Below, piece by piece: positions 1-5,907 of a stretch of 7,604 nt of DNA. The notes beneath the pieces are model-generated. The model did no database searches. It saw only the letters and a list, made by a program, of their open reading frames with translations, and was not told the DNA's origin. This DNA comes from Microcaldota archaeon (GTDB taxonomy: Archaea; Iainarchaeota; Iainarchaeia; JAADDC01): contig JALUER010000096.1 in assembly GCA_027043825.1 (NCBI GenBank), positions 1 through 7,604 of the forward strand, written 5' to 3'. How positions within the stretch are numbered: position 1 is the stretch's first letter; every line of letters begins with the position of its first letter. The position numbers and the translations under genes are program-made.

Positions 1-364
1 CCCTGGGGAAGTCGGGGGCCAGGGTGATGGACGACTTTGGTGCTCCCTCGTAGGCTTCAAACCACAGGAGCCGGGCACTTATCCTGTCTATGTCCTCAGG
101 AACCATCGTGCATCCTTTCTCATCTGTGACCGTCGAGAAGGCCCCGGATACTACCTGGACCCCCTCCAGGGGAGACCCTGCCGGATCCTTGAAGCACACC
201 TTCTTCATGGCTACCTGTGCAGTGGTCGTTTCTTCCTGTGGCCCGCTCCCTGTCAGGAAGATGAATGCGGCGACGCCTATAATGAGGAGAATCACCCCTG
301 CTACAATTAGCCGTCTGTCTACGCCCCCGCCCCCCTCCTCAAGGGTAAGCAACCGGTCTTCCAT
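1..364 (-). CDS. Membrane-anchored protein with Ig-like/carboxypeptidase-regulatory-like domain (3' end outside window)
   Basis: This partial gene is read leftwards with 121 visible codons and no stop before the window edge. Residues 1-18 are acidic and glycine-rich with a GGGG run. Residues 19-37 form one strong transmembrane segment after an RR pair, so the rest should lie outside the cell. After a short Thr/Glu linker, residues 56-88 show V-C-F-x-D-x-x-G-x-P-L-x-G-V-x-V, then T-D-x-x-G-C. This resembles the beta-sandwich repeats of carboxypeptidase-regulatory-like or bacterial Ig-like domains. The two visible cysteines (57 and 85) flank the motif and could form a disulfide. I use ATG at 364; GTG at 370 is in frame, has a weak AAAGGT 10 nt upstream, and lies 25 nt from a TATA-like box, so it may be the real start. 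It follows the 398-aa gene by about 30 nt, in the same orientation. The specific function is unknown. Confidence 0.82.
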   Translation of the reverse strand, partial: MEDRLLTLEEGGGGVDRRLIVAGVILLIIGVAAFIFLTGSGPQEETTTAQVAMKKVCFKDPAGSPLEGVQVVSGAFSTVTDEKGCTMVPEDIDRISARLLWFEAYEGAPKSSITLAPDFPR

Positions 365-391
365 GGCCACTACAAATTTAACCTTTGGCTG

Positions 392-398
392 TATTTAA
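392..398 (-). promoter_or_regulatory. Putative TATA box of the leftmost gene
   Basis: The minus strand reads CTTAAATAC across the TAA stop of the preceding gene. The centre is about 25 nt before GTG 370 and 31 nt before ATG 364, which suits a leaderless or near-leaderless archaeal transcript. The match is short and A/T-rich only, so this is an inference from spacing. Confidence 0.4.
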
Positions 399-1591
399 GC
401 GTTGACTTCGAGACAGTGACTTCCGTGGAGCTGTCCGTCCCATAGCAGCCTTTCCTTTCCGAAGCAAAGAACCGGGATCCCTTCCCCCACCCTGAAACAG
501 CTGTCCCCTGAGCAGAGAAGTAACCCGTCTGGCCGGATGGGCCCTTCCTTCGTGATGTATAGGTACCCCTCTTCTGTCCGGACGAACGAATATAGGGGGG
601 CCTCGGACACCGTCTTGTAGCCTGACCACCCCCTGACCTTAGTAACGGGAACCCCACGCCCCCTCTCCCTCAGGGGAAACGGTGTGAAGGCCTTGTAGGA
701 CCCCACCCGTACTCGGGAAGGTCCAATAGACGTAAGGGCACCGAGGGAATCGATGAATATGTAGTTTCCGTCCAAACTTATGGCTTCTCCCCCGAGCCGC
801 TCGGCTGAAAACACCTCCCTTCCCTGACAGGCCTCCCCGCTTATCGGCCTGTAGCCGTCCACGTAGGCCCGGAATGAGTTGCAGCCGCAGAAGGAGAAGC
901 AGCCATTGAACTCACCAAAGAAATCATCGTACTTCCCCCCTTCTCCCAGCGAGTAGTACCCCTTCAATGGGACACCGTTATCCTCTATACAGATAACCGC
1001 CGGGTTGTTACATTCCGCCTTGCAGACGGTCCGCGCTTCCGGGTCGACGACAGCCTCCCCTTCCAGCAAGACCGGTATGTTCTCGTCCTCCCACCTTTCT
1101 ATAAGGATGCATGCCCCGTTTGCTTCCACTACCTTGCCCAAATACCACTTTCCTGTGTAGAGCCCCACCACGGGGACCGTGGACTCGATTATTTCGTAGG
1201 GCGTGGTTACGACGAGCACGAAAGAAGACGACGCCCTATTTCCCAGGGGGAATATCTTTACTCCTTTCTTTTCCATGTGCCATTCCACGGGGACGTCCAC
1301 GTTCACTTCTTCTCCCTTGAGGAGGGCGAGTCTGTCCACAAAGCGTGGAATATATACAGTGTCTGGCGGGGCGTACACGTACTGACCGTCTTCGGTCTTT
1401 CCCAGGAGTACTCTACCCTCCAATTCCTCTGGAGGGTAAGGAGCCGTCCCCAACACGTTCAGGTTCTCGTCCAGTAGGGTGAAGGTCTGGTGGGAGGAAA
1501 GGGGGTGACTTCCTTGCCTTAACAGGAACACGGCTACCGCCACCGCGGCGATGAAGGCGACCCCCACCAGGAAGGCTCTCTTGGCATCCAC
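395..1591 (-). CDS. Membrane-anchored cysteine-rich extracellular protein, unknown family
   Basis: This 398-aa protein is not recognised. Residues 1-5 are short and basic (MDAKR). Residues 6-24 form a single alanine/valine-rich transmembrane anchor, so the remaining ~370 residues should be extracytoplasmic. The body is rich in beta-prone residues and carries 12 cysteines, an even number, at 161, 190, 194, 201, 231, 235, 237, 255, 360, 365, 376 and 393. They fall in one group (161-255, with a C-x3-C-x-C cluster at 231-237) and a second C-terminal group (360-393). Residues 199-248 (ICIEDNGVPLKG, then NGC, then AYVDGYRP) resemble the Ig-like/carboxypeptidase-regulatory-like motif in the next gene downstream. 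ATG at 1591 is chosen because a TTAAAT box lies 27 nt upstream and no Shine-Dalgarno is present. It follows the 352-aa gene by 26 nt. It is probably a subunit of the surface assembly encoded by this gene set. Confidence 0.85.
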   Translation of the reverse strand: MDAKRAFLVGVAFIAAVAVAVFLLRQGSHPLSSHQTFTLLDENLNVLGTAPYPPEELEGRVLLGKTEDGQYVYAPPDTVYIPRFVDRLALLKGEEVNVDVPVEWHMEKKGVKIFPLGNRASSSFVLVVTTPYEIIESTVPVVGLYTGKWYLGKVVEANGACILIERWEDENIPVLLEGEAVVDPEARTVCKAECNNPAVICIEDNGVPLKGYYSLGEGGKYDDFFGEFNGCFSFCGCNSFRAYVDGYRPISGEACQGREVFSAERLGGEAISLDGNYIFIDSLGALTSIGPSRVRVGSYKAFTPFPLRERGRGVPVTKVRGWSGYKTVSEAPLYSFVRTEEGYLYITKEGPIRPDGLLLCSGDSCFRVGEGIPVLCFGKERLLWDGQLHGSHCLEVNA

Positions 1592-1615
1592 CCTACATTC
1601 TCTGACAGGTAGAAC

Positions 1616-1621
1616 ATTTAA
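1616..1621 (-). promoter_or_regulatory. Putative TATA box of the 398-aa gene, overlapping the previous stop codon
   Basis: The minus strand reads CTTAAATG, where TAA is the stop codon of the 352-aa gene. The centre lies about 27 nt before ATG 1591, the expected archaeal TATA-to-TSS distance for a leaderless mRNA. The sequence before ATG 1591 holds only GGGTGG abutting the codon, too close for a normal Shine-Dalgarno. The gene may also be read from the upstream promoter. Confidence 0.45.
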
Positions 1622-2676
1622 GGTGGATGCAGGGTATAGCAGGGCTCCGGCTCGTAGTGAAGATAAACCTTAGCAGGTACCTGGTGCTCCCACTGCTCTA
1701 CGGGAACAGGTGCGGAGAGCTCCACCTCCACCTCCGAGATGCCTGCCGTGGAAACGTTGAACTCGAAGGTGCACCGGACCCTCTCGAGGGAAAAACCACT
1801 CGCCACGATCCCAGAGTAAACATCTTCCTGGCCCATCCTCTGGTATACCTCCACGTCGTTGTAGACGTTCTTTTCCTCTACTTGGGTGCAGTTTACGTGT
1901 ATTCCGGTACCGGTGAGTGATCTCCTTAGCTCCGTCTCCACCATCTCCACCGCGCAGTCCGTCCCTGCCTCTACAAGGTGTCTCATCTCCTCCTCCGATA
2001 AACAGATGGGTTCCCTGTTTTCCTCCCTTGTGCAGGCACCCTGGCGGTCCCGCTGGTAGTAGGTAAAGGTCAGGACCCCGTTGTTTACCTGGAGTCCCTG
2101 AAACGTGTCCACACCGACAGGGAACAATCCGTATATCAGCTCAAGGTTCCTTTCAAGTTGGTTAAGGTCTACCGGGTTTAGAACAACGAGCTTCGGCAGG
2201 CGGATGGTAAAGGACGTGCCGTCTGGATAGGAAAATGACAGGTAGCCGTTTAGCTCTTCTACCACGGCTCCATAGCTGCCGAGCCTTATGAAGTCCCTTT
2301 CGTAGTTGCTTATCTCGGTCCTCATCTCCGGCGCGTCACTGCCCATCACGCTGGCGTTGAACATAGCAGAAAAGTAGCTTACCAGGTTGCCCCGCGGGAA
2401 CAGAATAGCCACGTTCCCTTCCAGCAACTCTTCTACCTCCTCTGCTGGGAGAGAGGAGAGGGTCTGCTTGGAGTAGGTCAGTGTTAGGGCCGCCACGGAG
2501 CTCACCACGTCCCAGTAGAACACGTCTGCGTAGGCCACAGCTCCCATGGACTCCACCTTCTGTGCCACGGTTTGCCTGTACTTTGCTTCGGTTCCGTGGA
2601 AGTATAGGGCGAGGCCCACAGATATGAGGACGATCACAAGGCCTACCAAGGGAGCGTAGATGCTAATTCCCCGCAT
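1618..2676 (-). CDS. Pilin-like N-terminus, membrane-anchored extracellular protein
   Basis: This 352-aa protein belongs to no family I recognise. It begins MRG and goes straight into a hydrophobic helix (residues 4-26). That resembles an archaeal class III (type IV pilin-like) signal cleaved after R-G, although the glutamate usual at +5 of pilins is absent, so a plain signal anchor is possible. Residues 30-115 look mainly helical and the middle is beta-prone. All six cysteines lie in the C-terminal ~140 residues, which suggests a disulfide-stabilised domain. NAS, NCT and NVS are potential N-glycosylation sequons. ATG 2676 is well supported by GGAGGT 8 nt upstream. The gene overlaps the end of the 707-aa gene by 14 nt, so translation is probably coupled and the two products are likely made in proportion. 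Both share the MRG-x3-Y-x2-L-x-G start and a similar layout, so they may be distant paralogues. Confidence 0.87.
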   Translation of the reverse strand: MRGISIYAPLVGLVIVLISVGLALYFHGTEAKYRQTVAQKVESMGAVAYADVFYWDVVSSVAALTLTYSKQTLSSLPAEEVEELLEGNVAILFPRGNLVSYFSAMFNASVMGSDAPEMRTEISNYERDFIRLGSYGAVVEELNGYLSFSYPDGTSFTIRLPKLVVLNPVDLNQLERNLELIYGLFPVGVDTFQGLQVNNGVLTFTYYQRDRQGACTREENREPICLSEEEMRHLVEAGTDCAVEMVETELRRSLTGTGIHVNCTQVEEKNVYNDVEVYQRMGQEDVYSGIVASGFSLERVRCTFEFNVSTAGISEVEVELSAPVPVEQWEHQVPAKVYLHYEPEPCYTLHPP

Positions 2677-4786
2677 AACAGCCTACCTCCATGTAGGATG
2701 GGTCAAATATGTTGTAGTGGAAGGTGGAACGCAACTTGGCTATTGACCTGGCTTGGCAGAGCTCGGACGTCGGCTCTGACACGGAAAGAGAAGAGGTCGT
2801 TACACAGACCCCCATGGGGTTGGTGCACGGGGACAGGCTGTTGTTTAGAATAGCGTTCAGTTCCTCCCTGCACCCCTCACTAAGCTGGTTAATGTCCGAG
2901 TAGAAGGCCTCCATCAGGTGGTTGGCCCTGCAGATGTCTCCTGGGCTCGTCCTTGACCAAGCGTTTAGGAGGATGTCCGTGCCCTCTGTGCCGTGGGGGA
3001 GGGACGATATCACCTTTCTGGCAAGGAAGCTTCCGGTGAACACGTCGAAAGCAGTTCCGAGGCTGCACACCACCGACGTTAGGGTCCCTATATCCTCCGA
3101 ACACGGGCCCCCATCCTTGGTGAGATCAGACAACGTCTTCCAACAACCTGAGAGGGTTTTCGATGCGCAGTCCGCCAGTTCCTCCCTACTCCTAAAGTCC
3201 ACACCCCTCCTACAGGCCCCTTCTACATCCCAACACGCCCCAGAGTCTCCTATGAAGGGCGATGCAGCCGCCTTGCACTCGTCACTCTGGTTATTCAGCT
3301 CTTGCACCATTGATTCCAAGGTATCCGACGAGAAGTTGCACACGGAGGACAGAACCTCCCTCAACACGTCCGGCTGGCACAGCTCGTTCAGCCTCTGCTC
3401 ACACCCAGCTACATCTGTTTCCAGTTCTTCGCTGAGGGTTGAGAGGTTCCTCGCCTTGTCAGAAAGGTAGAGGAGGTAGTCTTCCAGGTCGTTGTTCTCG
3501 CCCAGGTCGATGAGGAAGTGGTAGGTGACAGGATACCCGCCCACCGAGTAGCGGTTGTCCTCGTCAGTCCAGGAATATAGGAACACGAGGCGCTTTGGGT
3601 ATGCACAGTAGGCGTAACCTATCCCTTTGCAGCCCTTGCCCGGGAGCCTCATTATCTGGTCCTCTGAGTGGATGTCTATTCCGAGGTACCTGAGGACCTC
3701 CGGCGGGATCACCGAGGAGGAGAGCAGCATGCCCACGTCCACCACTTCTTCGTAGTCCATGTACATGGTCGGCACCTTGTCGATGAAGTTTGTAAGCAGT
3801 TCCAGGTTTCCCTCGAGATCCTGGCTTAGCTCCCTGACCTTCTCGTTGTAGTACAGCTTGAGGATCTCCTCGGGGGACGAGCAGGGTATGTACTTGTTCA
3901 GTTCTTCCCAGTAGAGGGAGAGGTTTGCACAACCACCGTTGTGCATTCCTGTGGCCCTGTAGTATCCGCTCTCGTCAACAAAGCTCTCCAGGGGTACCAC
4001 CACCTTGTCGCAGTCCAGGTCTTCCCCCTCGGGGTATAACCTGTCCACCCCGCTCCCTCTAAACTCGAACACCCCACAGAGGGCACAACCGCCCTTGCAG
4101 AACCCCGCAGTGATCCACAGGTGTCCCTCTTCCCTTTCTACCTGCTCATAGGCCTCTCTTGCCTTCTCGAAGGCAAGGAGCAACCTTAGGGGTACGGTAA
4201 CCTCGGTCCTCTCGGTGGGAAAGATGGAGACCGTTTTGCAGTATCCGCCCTTGCAGACCTTCATCCTTGGCAGCGACTCGAGGGTTTCCCGATCCATCTG
4301 GGAGGGGTCAATAATTATGAAGACCGAGTCCTCCCTTGGTATCACTTCCACGCCTTCTGCTACCGCCCGCTTCAAGCCCTCGGTGCTCCCCTCTATGGTG
4401 ATGGTGGTCCCTGGGGACTGCACGGAAATGTAGGAGCGTAATTCAGACATGAGGTAGAGGGCAAAGCGGTTGCGGGCTGTCCTGCTCTCGAGGAGGTGCT
4501 CCCTCACCCACTCTCCAAAGTTCCCACTCTCGTACACCTCCTTGGGGACGGACAAGTAGGTGCTCTCTATATACCTCTGGAAGACCGTGCGGAACACCGT
4601 TGAGGTTGTGGCAAAGCTCTCCTCCTTCATGATGTCTATGTAGGGTATGTACTGGCTCTTCTTCTGCAGCTCCAGCGCCCGGTTGACGTGGCTGTTCTCG
4701 AGGGAAGTCAGGTAAATGGAGTAGGCCACCACTATGGCCACTATGAGGCTGCCGGCCAGGGCCGTGTAGAGGTGAAACCCCCTCAC
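2663..4786 (-). CDS. Large pilin-like-signal, cysteine-rich extracellular protein (26 Cys)
   Basis: This 707-aa protein is not recognised. MRG is followed at once by a transmembrane helix (residues 4-26), as in the next gene; both resemble archaeal pilin-like class III signals but lack the +5 glutamate. Residues 30-120 look helical. Three related motifs follow: CKGGYC at 178-183, CKGGCALC at 230-237 and CKGIGYAYC at 386-394. From about 432 to 645 the protein is predicted helical, with cysteines every 5-20 residues, suggesting stacked disulfide-linked helical hairpins. It carries 26 cysteines in all, an even number, and several N-glycosylation sequons (NLS, NFS, NQS, NNS). The start is GTG 4786: it has no Shine-Dalgarno but lies 24 nt from a TATA-like box, as for a leaderless transcript. 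It is the first gene of the leftward surface-protein set. It could be the major structural or adhesive component of an extracellular assembly, but nothing indicates a ligand or enzymatic activity. Confidence 0.88.
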   Translation of the reverse strand: MRGFHLYTALAGSLIVAIVVAYSIYLTSLENSHVNRALELQKKSQYIPYIDIMKEESFATTSTVFRTVFQRYIESTYLSVPKEVYESGNFGEWVREHLLESRTARNRFALYLMSELRSYISVQSPGTTITIEGSTEGLKRAVAEGVEVIPREDSVFIIIDPSQMDRETLESLPRMKVCKGGYCKTVSIFPTERTEVTVPLRLLLAFEKAREAYEQVEREEGHLWITAGFCKGGCALCGVFEFRGSGVDRLYPEGEDLDCDKVVVPLESFVDESGYYRATGMHNGGCANLSLYWEELNKYIPCSSPEEILKLYYNEKVRELSQDLEGNLELLTNFIDKVPTMYMDYEEVVDVGMLLSSSVIPPEVLRYLGIDIHSEDQIMRLPGKGCKGIGYAYCAYPKRLVFLYSWTDEDNRYSVGGYPVTYHFLIDLGENNDLEDYLLYLSDKARNLSTLSEELETDVAGCEQRLNELCQPDVLREVLSSVCNFSSDTLESMVQELNNQSDECKAAASPFIGDSGACWDVEGACRRGVDFRSREELADCASKTLSGCWKTLSDLTKDGGPCSEDIGTLTSVVCSLGTAFDVFTGSFLARKVISSLPHGTEGTDILLNAWSRTSPGDICRANHLMEAFYSDINQLSEGCREELNAILNNSLSPCTNPMGVCVTTSSLSVSEPTSELCQARSIAKLRSTFHYNIFDPSYMEVGCYAGN
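2685..2690 (-). promoter_or_regulatory. Shine-Dalgarno GGAGGT for the 352-aa gene
   Basis: GGAGGT sits 8 nt before ATG 2676, inside the 3' end of the 707-aa coding region. It is a full match to the archaeal anti-SD and fixes this start codon. Confidence 0.8.
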
Positions 4787-4805
4787 GGGGTGAATAGGTA
4801 GAGCG

Positions 4806-4814
4806 TTAATAAAT
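4806..4814. promoter_or_regulatory. Putative shared bidirectional TATA element
   Basis: TTAATAAAT on the plus strand reads ATTTATTAA on the minus strand. Its centre (4810) is 23 nt from GTG 4833 on the plus strand and 24 nt from GTG 4786 on the minus strand. It is the only A/T-rich block in the 46-nt divergent gap, and neither start codon has a convincing Shine-Dalgarno. One TBP site could therefore drive leaderless transcription both ways. The spacing is 2-3 nt shorter than the usual 26 nt. Confidence 0.5.
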
Positions 4815-4832
4815 GGGTAACCCTATCATGGT

Positions 4833-5477
4833 GTGGAGGTCCTTTCCGATCTCGCAACCGTGTTGCCCCTCTGCGTTCCCTTCGAGGTAGGTCCCTTTGC
4901 AGTGGGCGTCCTGGCGGCGGTCATACTCCGGTTCCGCCGGGAGGTTTATGACTTCCTCGTGAACCTTAAAGACGGAAACTACGGCGACTTCCACGTGGCC
5001 GTCCTCGTCTCTCTCCCCGTATACGCGGCATTTACCGTTCTGGGCCGGGTCCTCGTTGCCCTCGTGCCGTGGATACCTGTGGCCGCCGCAGTGCTTACTG
5101 CCCTTTACCTCGTGGTGGACTCTCTCCTCAGGAGGGCGGTATATCACCCTCTCCAGGTGCGAACCGCTCTGATGTCTTCGGTCGTCCAGGGCGCCGCCGC
5201 TCCAGACTACTCGATGTTTGCCCTTCTATTCCCGCTCCTACTGGTACAGGACGTCCGCTGGAGAGAGGCCCTCTTCTTCAGCGTCTTCCTCTCCCTCGTT
5301 TACTTGTCTGGAGCCTTCATAAACCTCACTCCTGACATTCCCTCTATGCTCCTCGGTTTCGTGATGGGAGCGTTCTTCCTATCCCTTCTCTATCACGCCG
5401 ATGAGTACTTCTCAGAGCGGGACCTCCGGATCGTCTACGGTGTCTTTCTCATCCTCCTATGCTCTTTAGTCCACTGA
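4833..5477 (+). CDS. Degenerate UppP/BacA-like polytopic membrane protein
   Basis: This 214-aa protein is almost entirely hydrophobic, with about six to seven membrane segments. By memory-based comparison it follows the order of undecaprenyl-diphosphate phosphatase (UppP/BacA). Residues 17-42 (FEV..., then RFRREV) match the FEV...AV...WRR stretch. Residues 108-131 (QVRTALMSSVVQG...PDYS) match the region before and including the PGxSRSG loop. Residues 144-162 (REALFFSVFLSL...SGAF) match the helix after that loop. Residues 168-208 (DIPSMLLGF...) match the C-terminal helices. Known UppP catalysis needs an ExxxE helix, an SS/SGH loop and the arginine of PGxSRSG. Here E2-x3-D6 may remain, but the SSTGH loop is missing and the arginine is M128. 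The protein is shorter than the ~270-aa family norm. GTG 4833 is the first in-frame start after a TAA at 4818, so the N-terminal helix is also short. It may be an inactive relative, a lipid-carrier binding protein or a scaffold. Its 3' end overlaps the opposing PLD gene by 29 nt. Confidence 0.75.
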   Translation: MEVLSDLATVLPLCVPFEVGPFAVGVLAAVILRFRREVYDFLVNLKDGNYGDFHVAVLVSLPVYAAFTVLGRVLVALVPWIPVAAAVLTALYLVVDSLLRRAVYHPLQVRTALMSSVVQGAAAPDYSMFALLFPLLLVQDVRWREALFFSVFLSLVYLSGAFINLTPDIPSMLLGFVMGAFFLSLLYHADEYFSERDLRIVYGVFLILLCSLVH

Positions 5478-5907
5478 AGAAGGCATCAATTACGGAGGAG
5501 TTGCAGACAATGATGGATGCCTCGATGTTCCTGTGCATGGCGTTCCAGGTCCAGTTATGGGACCCCACCACAAAGCAGTCGTCCGCCTTTACCACCTTGG
5601 CGTGGAGGAGCCGGGAAGAGATGACGACGACCGGCACGTTGTTTTCCCTCAAGAAGGTAATGGCCCCCTCGTTGTAGCTGTCGTCGTCCAGGAAGACCAC
5701 CACGTCTACTCCCCGCTTCTTGGCCTCTACGAGCTTTCGGGTGAGGACCTGGGGACAGTCATTCCTGTCATCGTACCTCATGAGAAAGAGGGCCACTTCG
5801 ATCTCTCTTTGGGCCCCGTCTATGAGGTGTCCAACGCCCCTACAGTAATCCGTGACGTAGGTGACGGTGGGAACTGGTCGGGAAAGGTAGTACACTACGA
5901 AGAGCAC
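5449..5907 (-). CDS. Single-HKD phospholipase D-like protein (Nuc-like nuclease/lipase), membrane-anchored or exported
   Basis: This 152-aa protein belongs to the PLD superfamily, PLDc_2/Nuc-like group. The HKD motif is at residues 102-116: H102-A-K104-x4-D109, then G115-S116 and N118-W-T. The gap between D109 and GS is five residues rather than the usual six. Upstream, residues 33-47 (QREIEVALFLMRYDD) and 56-75 (TRKLVEAKKRGVDVVVFLDD) fit the strand and helix order of Nuc. Proteins with one HKD act as dimers, so this should cleave phosphodiester bonds in DNA, RNA or lipid; the substrate cannot be read from sequence. The four cysteines fit an oxidising, extracytoplasmic site. GTG 5907 overlaps the radical SAM stop (TAGTG), suggesting translational reinitiation, and no Shine-Dalgarno is present. 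That start leaves only about seven hydrophobic residues, while the same frame upstream encodes a full anchor but no standard start codon. It is the last gene of the three-gene operon. Confidence 0.88.
   Translation of the reverse strand: MLFVVYYLSRPVPTVTYVTDYCRGVGHLIDGAQREIEVALFLMRYDDRNDCPQVLTRKLVEAKKRGVDVVVFLDDDSYNEGAITFLRENNVPVVVISSRLLHAKVVKADDCFVVGSHNWTWNAMHRNIEASIIVCNSSVIDAFFSGLKSIGG

Noticed and set aside
90..398. Plus-strand open frame of 102 codons over the leftmost gene
   Set aside because: It is antisense to a minus-strand gene with a clear membrane anchor and Ig-like motif; its own product is low-complexity Ser/Thr/Pro with no domain.
2922..3470. Plus-strand open frame of 182 codons
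   Set aside because: It is a shadow of the 707-aa gene. The product is Ser-rich with no hydrophobic or motif structure, and no promoter or Shine-Dalgarno precedes it.
4828..4890. ATG at 4828 as the start of the UppP-like gene
   Set aside because: It is in a different frame and reaches a stop after about 20 codons; the in-frame start is GTG 4833.
4806..5147. Minus-strand open frame of 113 codons across the divergent promoter
   Set aside because: It is a charged shadow of the UppP-like gene, and it would run through the putative shared TATA element.
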